12,758 nt of DNA from Alphaproteobacteria bacterium (GCA_003694465.1 RFKM01000044.1:1-12758); one strand, 5' to 3'. Counted from the first letter of the stretch, positions 1 through 8,709 are shown. Translations and numbers: made by a program. Notes: a model not told the origin generated them from the letters alone.

Positions 1-778
1 GCGGGACAACCCGATTCTCGATCTTGCCCATGCGCTGGGCGACGAGAGCCTGACCTTCGAGCGCTTCGAGCGGATGATCGAGCAGGCCGCGCGGAATGAC
101 CCTCGCGTCGTCGTCGCGCCCCGGGCCGATGCCAACTTGATGGCCCGCTCGCCGGTGCTGGTCTGGCGCAATGTCACCCGTATCCGGCTGATTCAGGCCT
201 TTCGCACCGCCTTTGGCGCCCCCGAGCGCGAGCTTCTGCCCGGCGAGCCGCTGATCTGCGACGGCATCGAACTGCCGCTCAAGCACCGCAAGCGCCGGAT
301 CGAGCTCGAGGCGCGCGGGCTGATCAAGGGCGCGCAGGTGGTCTATCTCGGCCCGGGGCAGAAACCGGGCTTCTCGCGCCTGCATGTCTTCGGGGCCGAA
401 GACCCGCGCCTTTCGGTGGCCTCGATCATCAAGATCGAGAAGCCGGACGAGGAAGAGCCCTTCATCCCCTATGCGGCCAGAATGGGGGCGGCCTTCCTGC
501 ATGGCGCGGCGGTGACGGTGCACAAGGCCCAGGGCAGCCAATGGGACGAGGTGCAGGTCTTCGCCCCCGATCTTTACGCCGCGGCGCGCGCCGGCCGGAC
601 CGAGGCCGGAATCCCGCTGTGGAAGCGCCTCGCCTATGTCGCCATCACCCGGGCCGAGACGCGCCTGCACTGGGTGACGCGCTATGCGCTGGCCCGCCCC
701 GCCGCGCCGCTGGGCACCGACGATCTCGAGGTTGCCCCGGCGGCGCTGGAACTGGAGGCCGAAAGCGATGGCCCGTAG
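1..778 (+). CDS. RecD-like superfamily 1 DNA helicase, C-terminal part (5' end outside window)
   Basis: The gene is open from the left edge (codons read from base 2) to the TAG at 776-778, so about 258 C-terminal residues are visible. The end looks like the UvrD_C_2 module of RecD/Dda-type ATP-dependent 5'-3' DNA helicases. A motif V-like stretch TVHKAQGSQWDEVQVF lies near bases 515-562, and a motif VI-like stretch RLAYVAITRAETRLHW near 628-675; its TRAE arginine would be the arginine finger that completes the ATP site. The Walker A and B motifs would lie upstream, outside the window. The residues before motif V resemble the small SH3-like insert found in many RecD2/Dda proteins, but I cannot assign this firmly. 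RecBCD alpha subunits share this end, so a stand-alone RecD-like helicase and a Dda-like protein both remain possible. The stop lies 11 nt inside the next gene, which suggests translational coupling. Confidence 0.8.
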   Translation, partial: RDNPILDLAHALGDESLTFERFERMIEQAARNDPRVVVAPRADANLMARSPVLVWRNVTRIRLIQAFRTAFGAPERELLPGEPLICDGIELPLKHRKRRIELEARGLIKGAQVVYLGPGQKPGFSRLHVFGAEDPRLSVASIIKIEKPDEEEPFIPYAARMGAAFLHGAAVTVHKAQGSQWDEVQVFAPDLYAAARAGRTEAGIPLWKRLAYVAITRAETRLHWVTRYALARPAAPLGTDDLEVAPAALELEAESDGP

Positions 779-1499
779 CATTCTCATAACCGGGGCCAGC
801 GCCGGGATCGGCCGGGCGGTGGCCGAGCGCTTCCTTGCCGAGGGCTGGCAGGTCGGGCTGGTGGCGCGCCGCGCCGGTCTGCTCGAGGAGGTCGCCGCAG
901 GCCATGCGCGCGCCGTCGTTCTGCCGGCCGACGTGACCGACCCGGAGGCGGTCGACCGGGTCTTTGCCGAATTCGTCGCCCGCGCCGGGCGGCTCGACGT
1001 GCTGTTCAACAACGCCGGTATCTTTACCCCGCCGGCGCCGATCGACGAAATCCCGCTCGAGGAATGGCGCGCGGCGCTGGCCGTCAATCTCGACGCGATG
1101 TTCCTGTGCGCGCGTGCCGCCTTCGGGCAGATGCGCCGGCAAAGCCCGCCCGGCGGGCGGATCATCAACAACGGGTCGGTTTCGGCCCATGCCCCGCGCC
1201 CCGGATCGGCCGCCTACACGACCACCAAGCATGCGATCACCGGCCTTACCAAAAGCCTTTCGCTCGATGGGCGCGAACTGGGCATCGCCTGCGGGCAGAT
1301 CGACATCGGCAATGCCCGCACCGACCTGCTCGAGGACATCATCGAGCGCGCGGTTGCGGCGGGCGAACCGGCGCCGCCCAGTATCGACGTCGGCCTCGTG
1401 GCCGATGCCGTCTGGCACATGGCAACTCTGCCGCCGGAGGCGAACGTGCCGTTCATGACCCTGATGGCCAACCGCATGCCCTATATCGGGCGCGGCTGA
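768..1499 (+). CDS. Short-chain dehydrogenase/reductase (SDR) family NAD(P)-dependent oxidoreductase
   Basis: A 243-residue classical SDR of normal length with a single Rossmann domain. The nucleotide-binding TGASAGIG is at residues 8-15, an acidic DVT at 55-57, NNAG at 81-84, and the catalytic tetrad is Asn107, Ser137, Tyr150 and Lys154 (YTTTK). Arg33-Arg34 after the second strand hints at NADP(H) preference (inference). The usual proline-glycine motif after the catalytic lysine is replaced by GQIDIGNART at 176-185, a variant I believe occurs in a subgroup of proteobacterial SDRs. The substrate cannot be read from the sequence. The ATG at 768 is chosen because the Rossmann strand begins immediately after it and TGGAGG (753-758) sits 9 nt upstream; an in-frame ATG at 684 would add an implausible 28-residue extension inside the helicase gene. 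It overlaps the helicase gene by 11 nt and ends directly against the convergent selD gene. Confidence 0.9.
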   Translation: MARSILITGASAGIGRAVAERFLAEGWQVGLVARRAGLLEEVAAGHARAVVLPADVTDPEAVDRVFAEFVARAGRLDVLFNNAGIFTPPAPIDEIPLEEWRAALAVNLDAMFLCARAAFGQMRRQSPPGGRIINNGSVSAHAPRPGSAAYTTTKHAITGLTKSLSLDGRELGIACGQIDIGNARTDLLEDIIERAVAAGEPAPPSIDVGLVADAVWHMATLPPEANVPFMTLMANRMPYIGRG

Positions 1500-1527
1500 T
1501 CACGGCGCCGTCAGCCCCGGCGCGCCC
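1488..1527. terminator. Extended inverted repeat across abutting convergent stop codons
   Basis: The stop of the SDR gene (TGA, 1497-1499) and the stop of the minus-strand selD gene (TCA on plus, 1500-1502) touch. Around them lies a two-part stem: GGGCGCG (1488-1494) pairs with CGCGCCC (1521-1527), and GCTGA (1495-1499) pairs with TCAGC (1511-1515), leaving 5 unpaired bases on one side. The loop region also contains the 10-bp palindrome ACGGCGCCGT (1502-1511). There is no T-run on either strand, so this is not a textbook intrinsic terminator. It could act as a 3'-end stabilising or Rho-assisted bidirectional structure (inference). Confidence 0.4.
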
Positions 1528-3698
1528 TCGATGAAGCGCCCGACGATGGCCGCCTCGTGGCCGGCGTCGCGCAGGGCCGCAACGAGCGCCTCGGCCCGCG
1601 CCGCGTCGACGGCGGCCAGAAAGCCCCCGGCGGTCTGCGGATCGTGCAGCAATGCCCCGCGCGCACCCTCGGCACCGGCGCCGGAAACGGGCGCGGCCGA
1701 ACGGTTCGCCGGGAAGATCGAAGAGCGGTGCCCGGCCTCGGCCAGTTCGAGCGCGCCGGGGTAGAGCGGCACCGCCGCCACGTCGATTTCGCCGGCCACG
1801 TTCGAGGCCTTGCAGATCGCCAGCATGTGCCCGGCAAGGCCGAAGCCGGTGACATCGGTCATCGCCCGCGCCTCGGGGGCGAGGAGCGCCGCCGCATCGC
1901 CCTGCGGGCGCGCCATGGCGTCCAGCATCGCCGCCACATGCCGGCCGTCGGCCTTGCCCAGCATCTCGGCGGCCAGAATCGTGCCGGTGCCGATCGGCCG
2001 GGTGAGCAGCGCCACGTCGCCGGGCCTTGCGCCGGCGTTGGTGATCGGCGCGCCGTCGAGAAGGCCGGTGATGGTGAAGCCGAGGGTCAGTTCCGCGCCC
2101 ATCGTCGAATGCCCGCCGACGATCTCGGCCCCCGCCTCGGCAAAGACGGCACCCGCCGCGCGCATCACCTCTTCGATCGTGCGGGCCTGCAGCGCCTGCG
2201 CCATGCGCGGCAGGATCACGCTGGCCAGCGCCGCCTGCGGGCGCGCGCCCATCGCCCAGACATCGCCAAGCGCATGAACGGCGGCGATCCGCGCCAGCAG
2301 CGCCGGGTCTTCGGTGAAGGCGCGCAGGTGGTCGGTGGTCAGAACCAGCCGCGCCCCGCCAACGGCGAGCACCGCGGCATCGTCGCCCGGGCCGGTGAGC
2401 ACGTCGGCGCGCCCCGGCCGGGGCAGGGCGGTGAGCGCCTCGGACAGGGTGCCCGGTCCGACCTTCGAGCCGCAACCGGCGCACAGCGGCTTGTTCTCGC
2501 CGGCGAGTTCCTCGGCAACGCCGAGGGTGACGGGCTTCGGAAGCGGCGGCGGCGCCATCTGTGGCAGGTCCTGAAACATCGCCATGAAGCGGCGGTCGAT
2601 CCGGTCTTTCCAGCGCCACAGCAGCGGGCCCGAGACCGTCAGCCCCCATTTCTCGGCGAGGGCCGATTTCCCGCCCAGCGAGATCAGCTTCAGGTAATCG
2701 CGCTGCGGACGCCAGTTGCGCGGCGCCCCGCCGGTGAGCACGGCGCGCAGGTTTCGGGCCAGAACCGGCGCCTCGCGCACGGCAAAGACGCCGGCCTTCG
2801 GGCGCGGCGCGCGGGTGAGGTGGGCGCAGTCGCCGGCGGCGAAAAGGTCCCAGTGGCCTTCGACGCGCAGCGCCCCGTCGACCTTGATGAACCCGTCCTC
2901 GGTCAGCGGCAGCGGCTGCGATGCGATCCAGCCGTGGGCGAGGGCGCCCGCGGTGCCGACGACGAACCGCGCCCGCAGCTTGCGCCCGCCGGCGAGGACG
3001 ACGCCATCTTCCTCGATCCGCTCCACGGTCGCGTTCAGGTGCATGTCGATGTCGTGGTCGAGAAGCGCGGCGTGCAGGCGGCGGGTGGTTTCGGGGTTGC
3101 GCCCGGAGATCTGCCCGCCGGCCTCGACGATCGCCACCCGCGCCGCGCCCCCGACCGCCTTGCGCAGGGCATGGGCCGAGGCCAGTGCCAGTTCGACGCC
3201 CGCCACCCCGGCGCCGATCACCACCACCTCGGGCGCCACCTCGCCGGCCCGCACCGAAGCGAGGAACGCGCGCCAGTGGCGGGTGTAGGTGTCGAGCGGT
3301 TTGGCGCCGACGGCATGTTCGGCAAAGCCCGGGATCGCCGGCATCTCGGTATGGATGCCGACGTTGATCGAGGCGACGTCATAGCCGATTTCGCCATGCC
3401 CCTCGACGGTGACCACCTTCGCCACCGGGTCGATGGCCGTGGCCTTGCCCAGCACCAGCCGCGCGCCGGCGAAACGGGCGAGCTTCACGAGGTCGATGTC
3501 GAGTTCCTCGCGGCTGTAATGTCCGGCGATGTGGCCCGGCAGCATCCCCGAATACGGCGCGGTGGGGGCGGGGTTGATGAGCGTCAGCCGGGTGCCGGCC
3601 AGCGGCTTCATCCCCCACATCCGCGCCACCAGCGCGTGCGTGTGGCCGCCGCCGACGAGCACGAGGTCTCGGGTCAGGGGAAGGGGCATTTCCATCAT
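1500..3698 (-). CDS. selD: Fusion of FAD/NAD(P)-binding oxidoreductase with selenide, water dikinase (SelD)
   Basis: A 732-residue two-domain protein. Residues 10 to about 385 form an NDH-2-like FAD-dependent oxidoreductase: a Rossmann start GGGHTH at 16-21, a second dinucleotide site IGAGVAGVE at 161-169 and the FAD-contacting LFAAGDCAHL at 285-294, with no CxxC redox pair. Residues about 400-732 are a full selenophosphate synthetase, which makes selenophosphate, AMP and phosphate from selenide and ATP. CAGCGSK at 406-412 aligns with the E. coli active site, with Cys409 matching Cys17, Lys412 matching Lys20 and Ser411 in place of Cys19. Further SelD motifs are GPGDDAAV (436-443), HALGDVWAMG (475-484), GGHSTMG (528-534), MTDVTGFG (613-620) and HDPQTAGG (685-692). 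Such fusions are known in bacteria; the oxidoreductase half may deliver reduced selenium (inference). No selenium-using gene is adjacent. The start is set by the ribosome binding site, which excludes a 32-residue upstream extension. Confidence 0.93.
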   Translation of the reverse strand: MMEMPLPLTRDLVLVGGGHTHALVARMWGMKPLAGTRLTLINPAPTAPYSGMLPGHIAGHYSREELDIDLVKLARFAGARLVLGKATAIDPVAKVVTVEGHGEIGYDVASINVGIHTEMPAIPGFAEHAVGAKPLDTYTRHWRAFLASVRAGEVAPEVVVIGAGVAGVELALASAHALRKAVGGAARVAIVEAGGQISGRNPETTRRLHAALLDHDIDMHLNATVERIEEDGVVLAGGRKLRARFVVGTAGALAHGWIASQPLPLTEDGFIKVDGALRVEGHWDLFAAGDCAHLTRAPRPKAGVFAVREAPVLARNLRAVLTGGAPRNWRPQRDYLKLISLGGKSALAEKWGLTVSGPLLWRWKDRIDRRFMAMFQDLPQMAPPPLPKPVTLGVAEELAGENKPLCAGCGSKVGPGTLSEALTALPRPGRADVLTGPGDDAAVLAVGGARLVLTTDHLRAFTEDPALLARIAAVHALGDVWAMGARPQAALASVILPRMAQALQARTIEEVMRAAGAVFAEAGAEIVGGHSTMGAELTLGFTITGLLDGAPITNAGARPGDVALLTRPIGTGTILAAEMLGKADGRHVAAMLDAMARPQGDAAALLAPEARAMTDVTGFGLAGHMLAICKASNVAGEIDVAAVPLYPGALELAEAGHRSSIFPANRSAAPVSGAGAEGARGALLHDPQTAGGFLAAVDAARAEALVAALRDAGHEAAIVGRFIEGAPGLTAP

Positions 3699-3706
3699 GT
3701 CCGGCG

Positions 3707-3712
3707 CCTCCT
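3707..3712 (-). promoter_or_regulatory. Ribosome binding site deciding the selD start
   Basis: The minus strand reads AGGAGG here, 8 nt before the ATG at 3698-3696. It is the only strong Shine-Dalgarno near the open frame's 5' end and fixes the start at 3698. A second ATG follows immediately at 3695-3693, so the N-terminus could shift by one residue without consequence. Confidence 0.75.
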
Positions 3713-3793
3713 GGCTTGGGTTGCCCCGGCATAGCGCCTGCCCGCGGCAAGGCCAAGGCGCGGCGGCGGCTTCGCGACAATGTGATCGTTCCA

Positions 3794-3817
3794 AATGTTC
3801 AATTCATATTGAACGTT
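3794..3817. promoter_or_regulatory. 24-bp near-perfect palindrome, likely operator of the GbsR/MarR-type regulator
   Basis: Left arm AATGTTCAAT (3794-3803), spacer TCAT (3804-3807), right arm ATTGAACGTT (3808-3817). Nine of ten arm positions are complementary and the central seven (GTTCAAT/ATTGAAC) are perfect. It is the AT-richest part of the 145-bp gap between divergent genes and lies 26 bp before the regulator's start codon. MarR-superfamily dimers bind palindromes of this size in their own promoters, so autoregulation of the efflux operon is the natural reading. Each half-site contains TTGAAC, a passable -35 element, one facing each way, so a bound dimer could also influence selD. The protein-DNA assignment is inference. 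Confidence 0.65.
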
Positions 3818-3837
3818 CTGCCCGCAACTGCTAGACG
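3809..3837 (+). promoter_or_regulatory. Possible promoter of the regulator-efflux operon
   Basis: TTGAAC (3809-3814) lies inside the palindrome and TAGACG (3832-3837) follows after a 17-bp spacer. The -35 fits well and the -10 is poor. If used, transcription would begin within a few bases of the ATG at 3844, giving a leaderless or nearly leaderless mRNA. This agrees with the lack of a Shine-Dalgarno there. Confidence 0.35.
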
Positions 3838-3843
3838 CCCGCC

Positions 3844-4341
3844 ATGCCAACCGCACGCGAAGAGTTCATCCGGCAGACCGGACTGATGACCCAGGCCGAG
3901 GGCGGGGCGCGCATTGCCGGCCAGATTCTGGGCTACCTCATCGTCGAGGGCGCGCCGCGCACCCTGTCCGACATGACCGAGGCGCTGAAGATTTCCAAGG
4001 CCTCGGCCAGCACCAACGCCCGGCTGCTCGAGATGAAGGGCCTTTTGCGCCGGGTCGCGGTGCTTGGTCAGCGGCAGGACGCCTTCGAGGCGGTGCCGAT
4101 GCCGGGGGTGCAGTCGCTCATCGGCATGGCGCAGCGCTTCCGGGCCCATGCCGACGAGATTGAACGCATCGCGCGCGGTTTCAGCGAAGACGAGGCCGGG
4201 GCGCGGGCGCGGGTCGAGGAATTTGCCGCCTTCTATCGCCAGAGCGCGGCCTTCTTCGACGAGTGGATCGAGAACGTGACCCGGTCGCAGGGGCCATTTG
4301 CGGCGACCGGCGAGAAAGAAGGCGACGATGAACATGCTTGA
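3844..4341 (+). CDS. GbsR/MarR-family winged-helix transcriptional regulator
   Basis: A 165-residue cytoplasmic DNA-binding protein. Residues about 24-85 look like a winged helix-turn-helix: helix 24-35, TLSDMTEALKISKASAS (40-56), a probable recognition helix at about 52-67 (KASASTNARLLEMKGLL) and a wing around VLGQRQDAFEA (73-83). The C-terminal half (about 88-146) is predominantly helical and probably forms the dimer interface, as in the GbsR branch of the MarR superfamily. The ligand is unknown. It is the first gene of an operon with an RND adaptor and pump: its last 14 nt overlap the adaptor gene, so a local regulator of efflux is likely, probably a repressor (inference). The ATG has no Shine-Dalgarno, and a stop (TAG, 3832-3834) lies three codons upstream in frame, so the start cannot be moved upstream to an ATG. 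The palindrome just upstream is its probable target. Confidence 0.85.
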   Translation: MPTAREEFIRQTGLMTQAEGGARIAGQILGYLIVEGAPRTLSDMTEALKISKASASTNARLLEMKGLLRRVAVLGQRQDAFEAVPMPGVQSLIGMAQRFRAHADEIERIARGFSEDEAGARARVEEFAAFYRQSAAFFDEWIENVTRSQGPFAATGEKEGDDEHA

Positions 4342-5584
4342 TACCGGCAAGCCCGAATGGGCGATGAGCAAGCGCGAGCGCCAGAACGCCGCGCGTCTGG
4401 CCGCCGGGCAGAAGCCCCGGCGCGGCTGGGGATGGCTGTTCTGGCTGCTGGTGGTGATTGCGCTGGCGGCGGCGGGGGTCTGGTTCGTCCAGTCCGGGCG
4501 CCTTGCCGAGATGCAGGCCCAGCGCGCCGAGGCCGCCGCCGCGGCGAAGGCAGAGGCCGAGGCCCGCGCCGCCCGCGCCGCGATCGTCCGGCTTGCGCCC
4601 TTCGAGGTGACGACCATCGCCCCGGCGACGCTCACAGAAACCCTGAAGATCACCGGCTCGCTGGAGCCGATCCGGCAGGTGACGCTTTCAGCCGAGGTGA
4701 CGGCGAAGGTGCGCGAAGTGTCGGTGCGCGAGGGCGACAAGGTGCGCGAGGGCGATCTGCTTGTCCGCTTCGAGACCGACGCGCTCGACAGTGCCCTTGC
4801 CCAGGCCCGGGCCAATGTCGAGGGCACGCGGGTGCAGCTCGAACAGGCGAAGACCGATCTTGAGCGCACGCGCAACCTTGTCGAGCGCGGCATTTCGCCC
4901 AGCAATGCGCTTTCGCGCGCCGCCAGCACCGTAGATCAGCTCGCCGCCACTTTGGCCGCGCAGGAAACGCTGGTCGCCAATGCCGAGCGGGCGCGGCGCA
5001 ACGCCATTGTCACCGCCCCCTTCGATGGCGTCGTCGCCCAGCGGTCGGTCGAGCCGGGGCAGTTCGTCTCGACCGGCAGCCCGCTGATCACGGTGGTCGA
5101 CCTTTCGCGGCTCGAGATCGAGGCGACCGCGCCGGTCTCGGCTGCGCCCGACCTTGCCCCGGGCCTCGAGGTCGATTTCCGCGTCGAGGGGTTTGACGAC
5201 CGGGTCTTCAAAGGCCGGGTCGAGCGCCTCGCGCCGGTGGCCGTCGAGGGCACACGGATGCTGCCGGTCTATGTCTCGCTCGAGAACCCGGGCGGGGAGC
5301 TGCGTGGCGGCATGTTCGCGGCCGGCCGGATCGTGCTCGAGGCGCGGGCCAACGCGATCGGGGTGCCGGCGGGCGCGGTGCGCGAAGACGGCCAGGGCCC
5401 CTACGTTCTGGTGATCGAAAACGGCGAAGCGGTGCGCCGGGGCGTCGAGATCGCCCGCAGCTGGGATCGCGGCGCGGTGCTCGAGATCGCCTCGGGCCTC
5501 GCGCCCGGCGATGTCGTCGTGGCCGAGCCGCTGGCCCAGGTCAAGCCGGGCGACAAGGTCGCGCTCGAGGGGGCCGGGGCATGA
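4328..5584 (+). CDS. Efflux RND transporter periplasmic adaptor (membrane fusion) subunit
   Basis: A 418-residue membrane fusion protein linking an RND pump to an outer-membrane channel. A basic N-terminal tail (1-33) precedes one membrane anchor (about 34-54), with no lipobox. An Ala/Glu-rich helical stretch (57-86) follows. The lipoyl half-motifs lie at about 118-150 (VTLSAEVTAKVREVSVREGD) and 227-257 (IVTAPFDGVVAQRSVEPGQF), flanking a coiled-coil hairpin at about 152-224. A beta-barrel (about 262-340) and a membrane-proximal domain (about 341-418, with VPAGAVRE) complete the standard order. The ATG at 4328 is preferred because GAAGG lies 5 nt upstream; an alternative ATG is at 4334. The gene overlaps the regulator by 14 nt and the pump by 4 nt (ATGA), so the three are probably co-translated. 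The charged, Ala-rich linker after the anchor is longer than in AcrA-like lipoproteins. Substrates are unknown. Confidence 0.93.
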   Translation: MNMLDTGKPEWAMSKRERQNAARLAAGQKPRRGWGWLFWLLVVIALAAAGVWFVQSGRLAEMQAQRAEAAAAAKAEAEARAARAAIVRLAPFEVTTIAPATLTETLKITGSLEPIRQVTLSAEVTAKVREVSVREGDKVREGDLLVRFETDALDSALAQARANVEGTRVQLEQAKTDLERTRNLVERGISPSNALSRAASTVDQLAATLAAQETLVANAERARRNAIVTAPFDGVVAQRSVEPGQFVSTGSPLITVVDLSRLEIEATAPVSAAPDLAPGLEVDFRVEGFDDRVFKGRVERLAPVAVEGTRMLPVYVSLENPGGELRGGMFAAGRIVLEARANAIGVPAGAVREDGQGPYVLVIENGEAVRRGVEIARSWDRGAVLEIASGLAPGDVVVAEPLAQVKPGDKVALEGAGA

Positions 5585-8500
5585 TCCTGACCCGCATCTC
5601 GGTATCGCAGCCGGTCTTTGCCACCATGGTGATGCTGGCGATGGTCGTCGTCGGCGCCTTTTCCTACATGCGCCTGCCGGTCGAGAACCTGCCGGATGTC
5701 GATTTTCCGGTGGTGGCGGTGGTGACCTCCTATCCGGGCGCGACCCCGGAAGCGGTCGAGCACGATGTCATCAAGCCGATCGAGGACGCGGTTTCGACCA
5801 TGGCCGGCATCGACACGATCGAGAGCACGGCGCGCACCGGATCGGCGATGATCATCATCCAGTTCGATCTCGAGGTCGATTCGCAGGTCGCGGCGCAGGA
5901 CGTGCGCGACAAGGTCGCCCAGATGAAGGCCGCCCTGCCCGACAATGCCGAGGATCCGCTGATCCTGCGCTTCGATCCGTCGGAACTGCCGGTGATCTCG
6001 ATCGGGATCAGCTCCGAGCGGCTCGACATCGGTGCCCTGACCAGGATCACCGAGGACGTGATCGCCAAGCGGATCGCCAATATCCGCGGCGTCGGGCGGG
6101 CCTCGGTGGTGGGCGGCCGGCCGCGGCAGGTTCGGGTCGATCTCGACCCCGACCGGCTGACGGCGCTTGGCGTCGGCGCCTCCGACGTGGCGTTGGCGCT
6201 GGCCGCCGAGAACCAGGACCTGCCGGCCGGCGCCCTCACCGACAGCCGCGCCAGCACCTCGGTTCAGGTCGAGGGGCGGCTGAAGGCGCTGCGCGATTTC
6301 GAGGACGTGATCGTGGCGCGCAAGGCGGGCCTGCCGATCCGGCTGGGCGACGTGGCTCGGGTCAGCCTCGGCCTTGCCGAGCGCAACTCGCTGGCCATGC
6401 TCGACGGCAAGGACGCGCTTTCGATCGACGTGGTCAAGACACAGGGCGCCAATACCGTCGACGTTGCCGCCCGCGTCAAGAAGGCGGTGGCCGAAATGAG
6501 CGCCGACGACGCCTTTGCCGGCATCTCGATCGAGATCCTGCGCGACAACGCCAAGCCGGTGGTCGATTCGTTCCACTCGGTGCAGAACATGATCGTCGAA
6601 GGGGCGGCGCTGGCGACGTTCATCGTCTTCCTGTTCCTCAACTCATGGCGCTCGACGGTGATCACCGGCCTGACGCTGCCGATCTCGATCATCGGCACGA
6701 TGACGGCGATCCACTTCCTTGGCTTCACGCTCAACCTGATGAGCCTGTTGGCGCTTTCGCTGGCGGTGGGGATTCTCATCGACGACGCCATCGTGGTGCG
6801 CGAGAACATCATGCGTCACCTCAACATGGGCAAGAGCCACCGGCGGGCGGCCATCGAGGGCACCGCCGAGATCGGCCTCGCGGTGCTGGCCACGACGCTT
6901 TCGATCGTTGCCGTGTTCCTGCCGGTGGCCTTCATGTCGGGCATTCTCGGGCGCTTCTTCCTGCAGTTCGGCGTCACCGTTTCGGTGGCGGTGATGATCT
7001 CGCTCTTCGTCTCCTTCACGCTCGACCCGATGCTGTCGTCGGTCTGGTATGACCCGGCCGCCAACCCGAAGGCGCGGCGCGGCTTCATCGGCCGGCTCGT
7101 CGGACGGTTCGATGCCTTCTTCATGTGGGTGGGCGATCTTTATGCCGCGCTTCTCAGGAAGGCGCTGAAGTTCCGCAAGACGACGCTGGCCATTGCCACC
7201 GCCGCCTTTGCCGTGGGAATCTGGGTCTTTACCCTCGTCGGGGCCGAGTTCGTGCCGCCGCCGGACAACGGCGAGTTCCAGGTCGATCTTTCGACGCCCG
7301 TCGGCACCTCGATCGAGCGCACCGCCGAGAAGATCGCGCAGGTCGATGCGCTTCTGCGCGCCGAGTTTCCCGAGGTCGTCGGCACCTATGCGACGATCAA
7401 CTCCGGCACCAGTTCCGGCGACAACAAGGCGACGATCATCGTGCGCCTCGTGCCCGAGGCCGAGCGCACGCGGACCCCGTCCGAGCTGACCGGCCCGGCG
7501 CGCGAGGTGCTCAAGGCCATTCCGGGGGCGACGTTCATCGTCGGCGCGTCGAACGGCATGGGTCCGGCGCGCCAGCCGGTGGAGCTGAAGATTCTCGGCC
7601 CCGACATCGACGTGCTCGCCCGCCTTGCCGCCGACCTCAAGGCGCGCCTCGAGGCGATCGACGGGCTGGTGGATATTTCGACCACCCTCGACGATCCGCA
7701 GCCGACCCTCGGCATCCGCATCGACCGCGACGTGGCCTCAGACCTCGGCGTGTCGCTGCAGTCGGTGGGCGATGCGCTCAAACCGATGCTCGGCGGGCGG
7801 ACGGTTTCGCAATGGACCTCGCCGCAGGGCGACGCGATCGACGTGGTCGTGCGCCTGCCCGAGGAATTGCGGCGCAATGCCGAGGTGCTCGGCGCGCTGC
7901 CGATCGCCACCCGCACCGGCGCCATCGTCCGGCTCGACCAGATCGCCGAGGTGGTGGCTTCGGAAGGGGCAGGCGAGATCAACCGCACCGACCGCGACCG
8001 CGCCGTGAAAGTGAGCGCCAGCCTCGACGGGGTGAAGCTCGGCAGCGTCAACGGCCCGATCGCCGAGGCGGTGGCGGCGCTCGACCTGCCGCTGGGCTAT
8101 CGGGTCGAAACCGGCGGCGAGGGGCAGAACATGGCCGAATCGATGCAGGCGGCCGGGGCGGCGCTGGTGCTGGCGGTGATCTTCATCTACCTCGTGCTGG
8201 CCTCGCAGTTCGGCTCGTTCCTTCAGCCCTTCGCGATCATGTCGTCGCTGCCGCTGGCGCTGGTCGGGGTGGCGCTGGGCCTTCTGGCCTTCGGCTCGAC
8301 GCTCAACCTCTATTCGATCATCGGTTTCATCATGCTGATGGGTCTGGTGACCAAGAACGCCATCCTGCTCGTCGACAACGCCAACCAGCGCCGGCGCGAG
8401 GGGCTGAACCTTTACGACGCGCTGGTGGTCGCGGGGCGCACCCGCTTCCGGCCGATCGTGATGACGACGCTGGCGATGATCTTCGGGATGCTGCCGCTGG

Positions 8501-8709
8501 CGCTCAACCTGCATGGCGGATCGGGGCAGAACATCTCGATGGCCCATGCGGTGATCGGCGGGCTGATCTCCTCGTCGCTTCTGACGCTGGTGGTGGTGCC
8601 GGTGCTGCTGACCTATACCGAGGCGCTGGCACGCCGGGTCGGGCGCTGGCTGCCGAAAGCGCCCGACGACGATCATCTTGAAGAAAAGGCCGCGGCGCCG
8701 GCGGAGTGA
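5581..8709 (+). CDS. Efflux RND transporter permease subunit (HAE1/MdtB-MdtC-like)
   Basis: A 1042-residue inner-membrane proton-driven pump of the usual length for AcrB/MdtB/MdtC proteins. TM1 is about 11-29, then a large periplasmic loop (30-334) beginning [15 protein letters not shown]2-6 (335-486), TM7 about 528-549, a second periplasmic loop and TM8-12 from about 857. The proton-relay acidic pair is present in TM4 ([10 protein letters not shown], Asp401-Asp402), and the TM10 lysine is Lys925 ([15 protein letters not shown]), so the pump looks functional. The sequence style is nearer the MdtB/MdtC branch than AcrB (impression from motifs). It follows the adaptor with an ATGA overlap and closes the operon. 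No TolC-type channel is encoded nearby, so a channel from elsewhere in the genome would be shared (inference). Substrates cannot be predicted; drugs, bile-like detergents or aromatic compounds are typical. Confidence 0.96.
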   Translation: MILTRISVSQPVFATMVMLAMVVVGAFSYMRLPVENLPDVDFPVVAVVTSYPGATPEAVEHDVIKPIEDAVSTMAGIDTIESTARTGSAMIIIQFDLEVDSQVAAQDVRDKVAQMKAALPDNAEDPLILRFDPSELPVISIGISSERLDIGALTRITEDVIAKRIANIRGVGRASVVGGRPRQVRVDLDPDRLTALGVGASDVALALAAENQDLPAGALTDSRASTSVQVEGRLKALRDFEDVIVARKAGLPIRLGDVARVSLGLAERNSLAMLDGKDALSIDVVKTQGANTVDVAARVKKAVAEMSADDAFAGISIEILRDNAKPVVDSFHSVQNMIVEGAALATFIVFLFLNSWRSTVITGLTLPISIIGTMTAIHFLGFTLNLMSLLALSLAVGILIDDAIVVRENIMRHLNMGKSHRRAAIEGTAEIGLAVLATTLSIVAVFLPVAFMSGILGRFFLQFGVTVSVAVMISLFVSFTLDPMLSSVWYDPAANPKARRGFIGRLVGRFDAFFMWVGDLYAALLRKALKFRKTTLAIATAAFAVGIWVFTLVGAEFVPPPDNGEFQVDLSTPVGTSIERTAEKIAQVDALLRAEFPEVVGTYATINSGTSSGDNKATIIVRLVPEAERTRTPSELTGPAREVLKAIPGATFIVGASNGMGPARQPVELKILGPDIDVLARLAADLKARLEAIDGLVDISTTLDDPQPTLGIRIDRDVASDLGVSLQSVGDALKPMLGGRTVSQWTSPQGDAIDVVVRLPEELRRNAEVLGALPIATRTGAIVRLDQIAEVVASEGAGEINRTDRDRAVKVSASLDGVKLGSVNGPIAEAVAALDLPLGYRVETGGEGQNMAESMQAAGAALVLAVIFIYLVLASQFGSFLQPFAIMSSLPLALVGVALGLLAFGSTLNLYSIIGFIMLMGLVTKNAILLVDNANQRRREGLNLYDALVVAGRTRFRPIVMTTLAMIFGMLPLALNLHGGSGQNISMAHAVIGGLISSSLLTLVVVPVLLTYTEALARRVGRWLPKAPDDDHLEEKAAAPAE

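Noticed and set aside
684..767. Upstream start for the SDR gene
   Set aside because: It would add 28 Arg/Pro-rich residues encoded out of frame within the helicase gene. The Rossmann fold begins right after the ATG at 768, which has its own GGAGG.
1557..3734. A 725-codon open frame on the plus strand opposite selD
   Set aside because: It is exactly antisense to a protein with clear FAD and SelD motifs. Its translation is Arg/Gly/His/Ala-rich with no recognisable domain, the usual artefact of high-GC codon bias.
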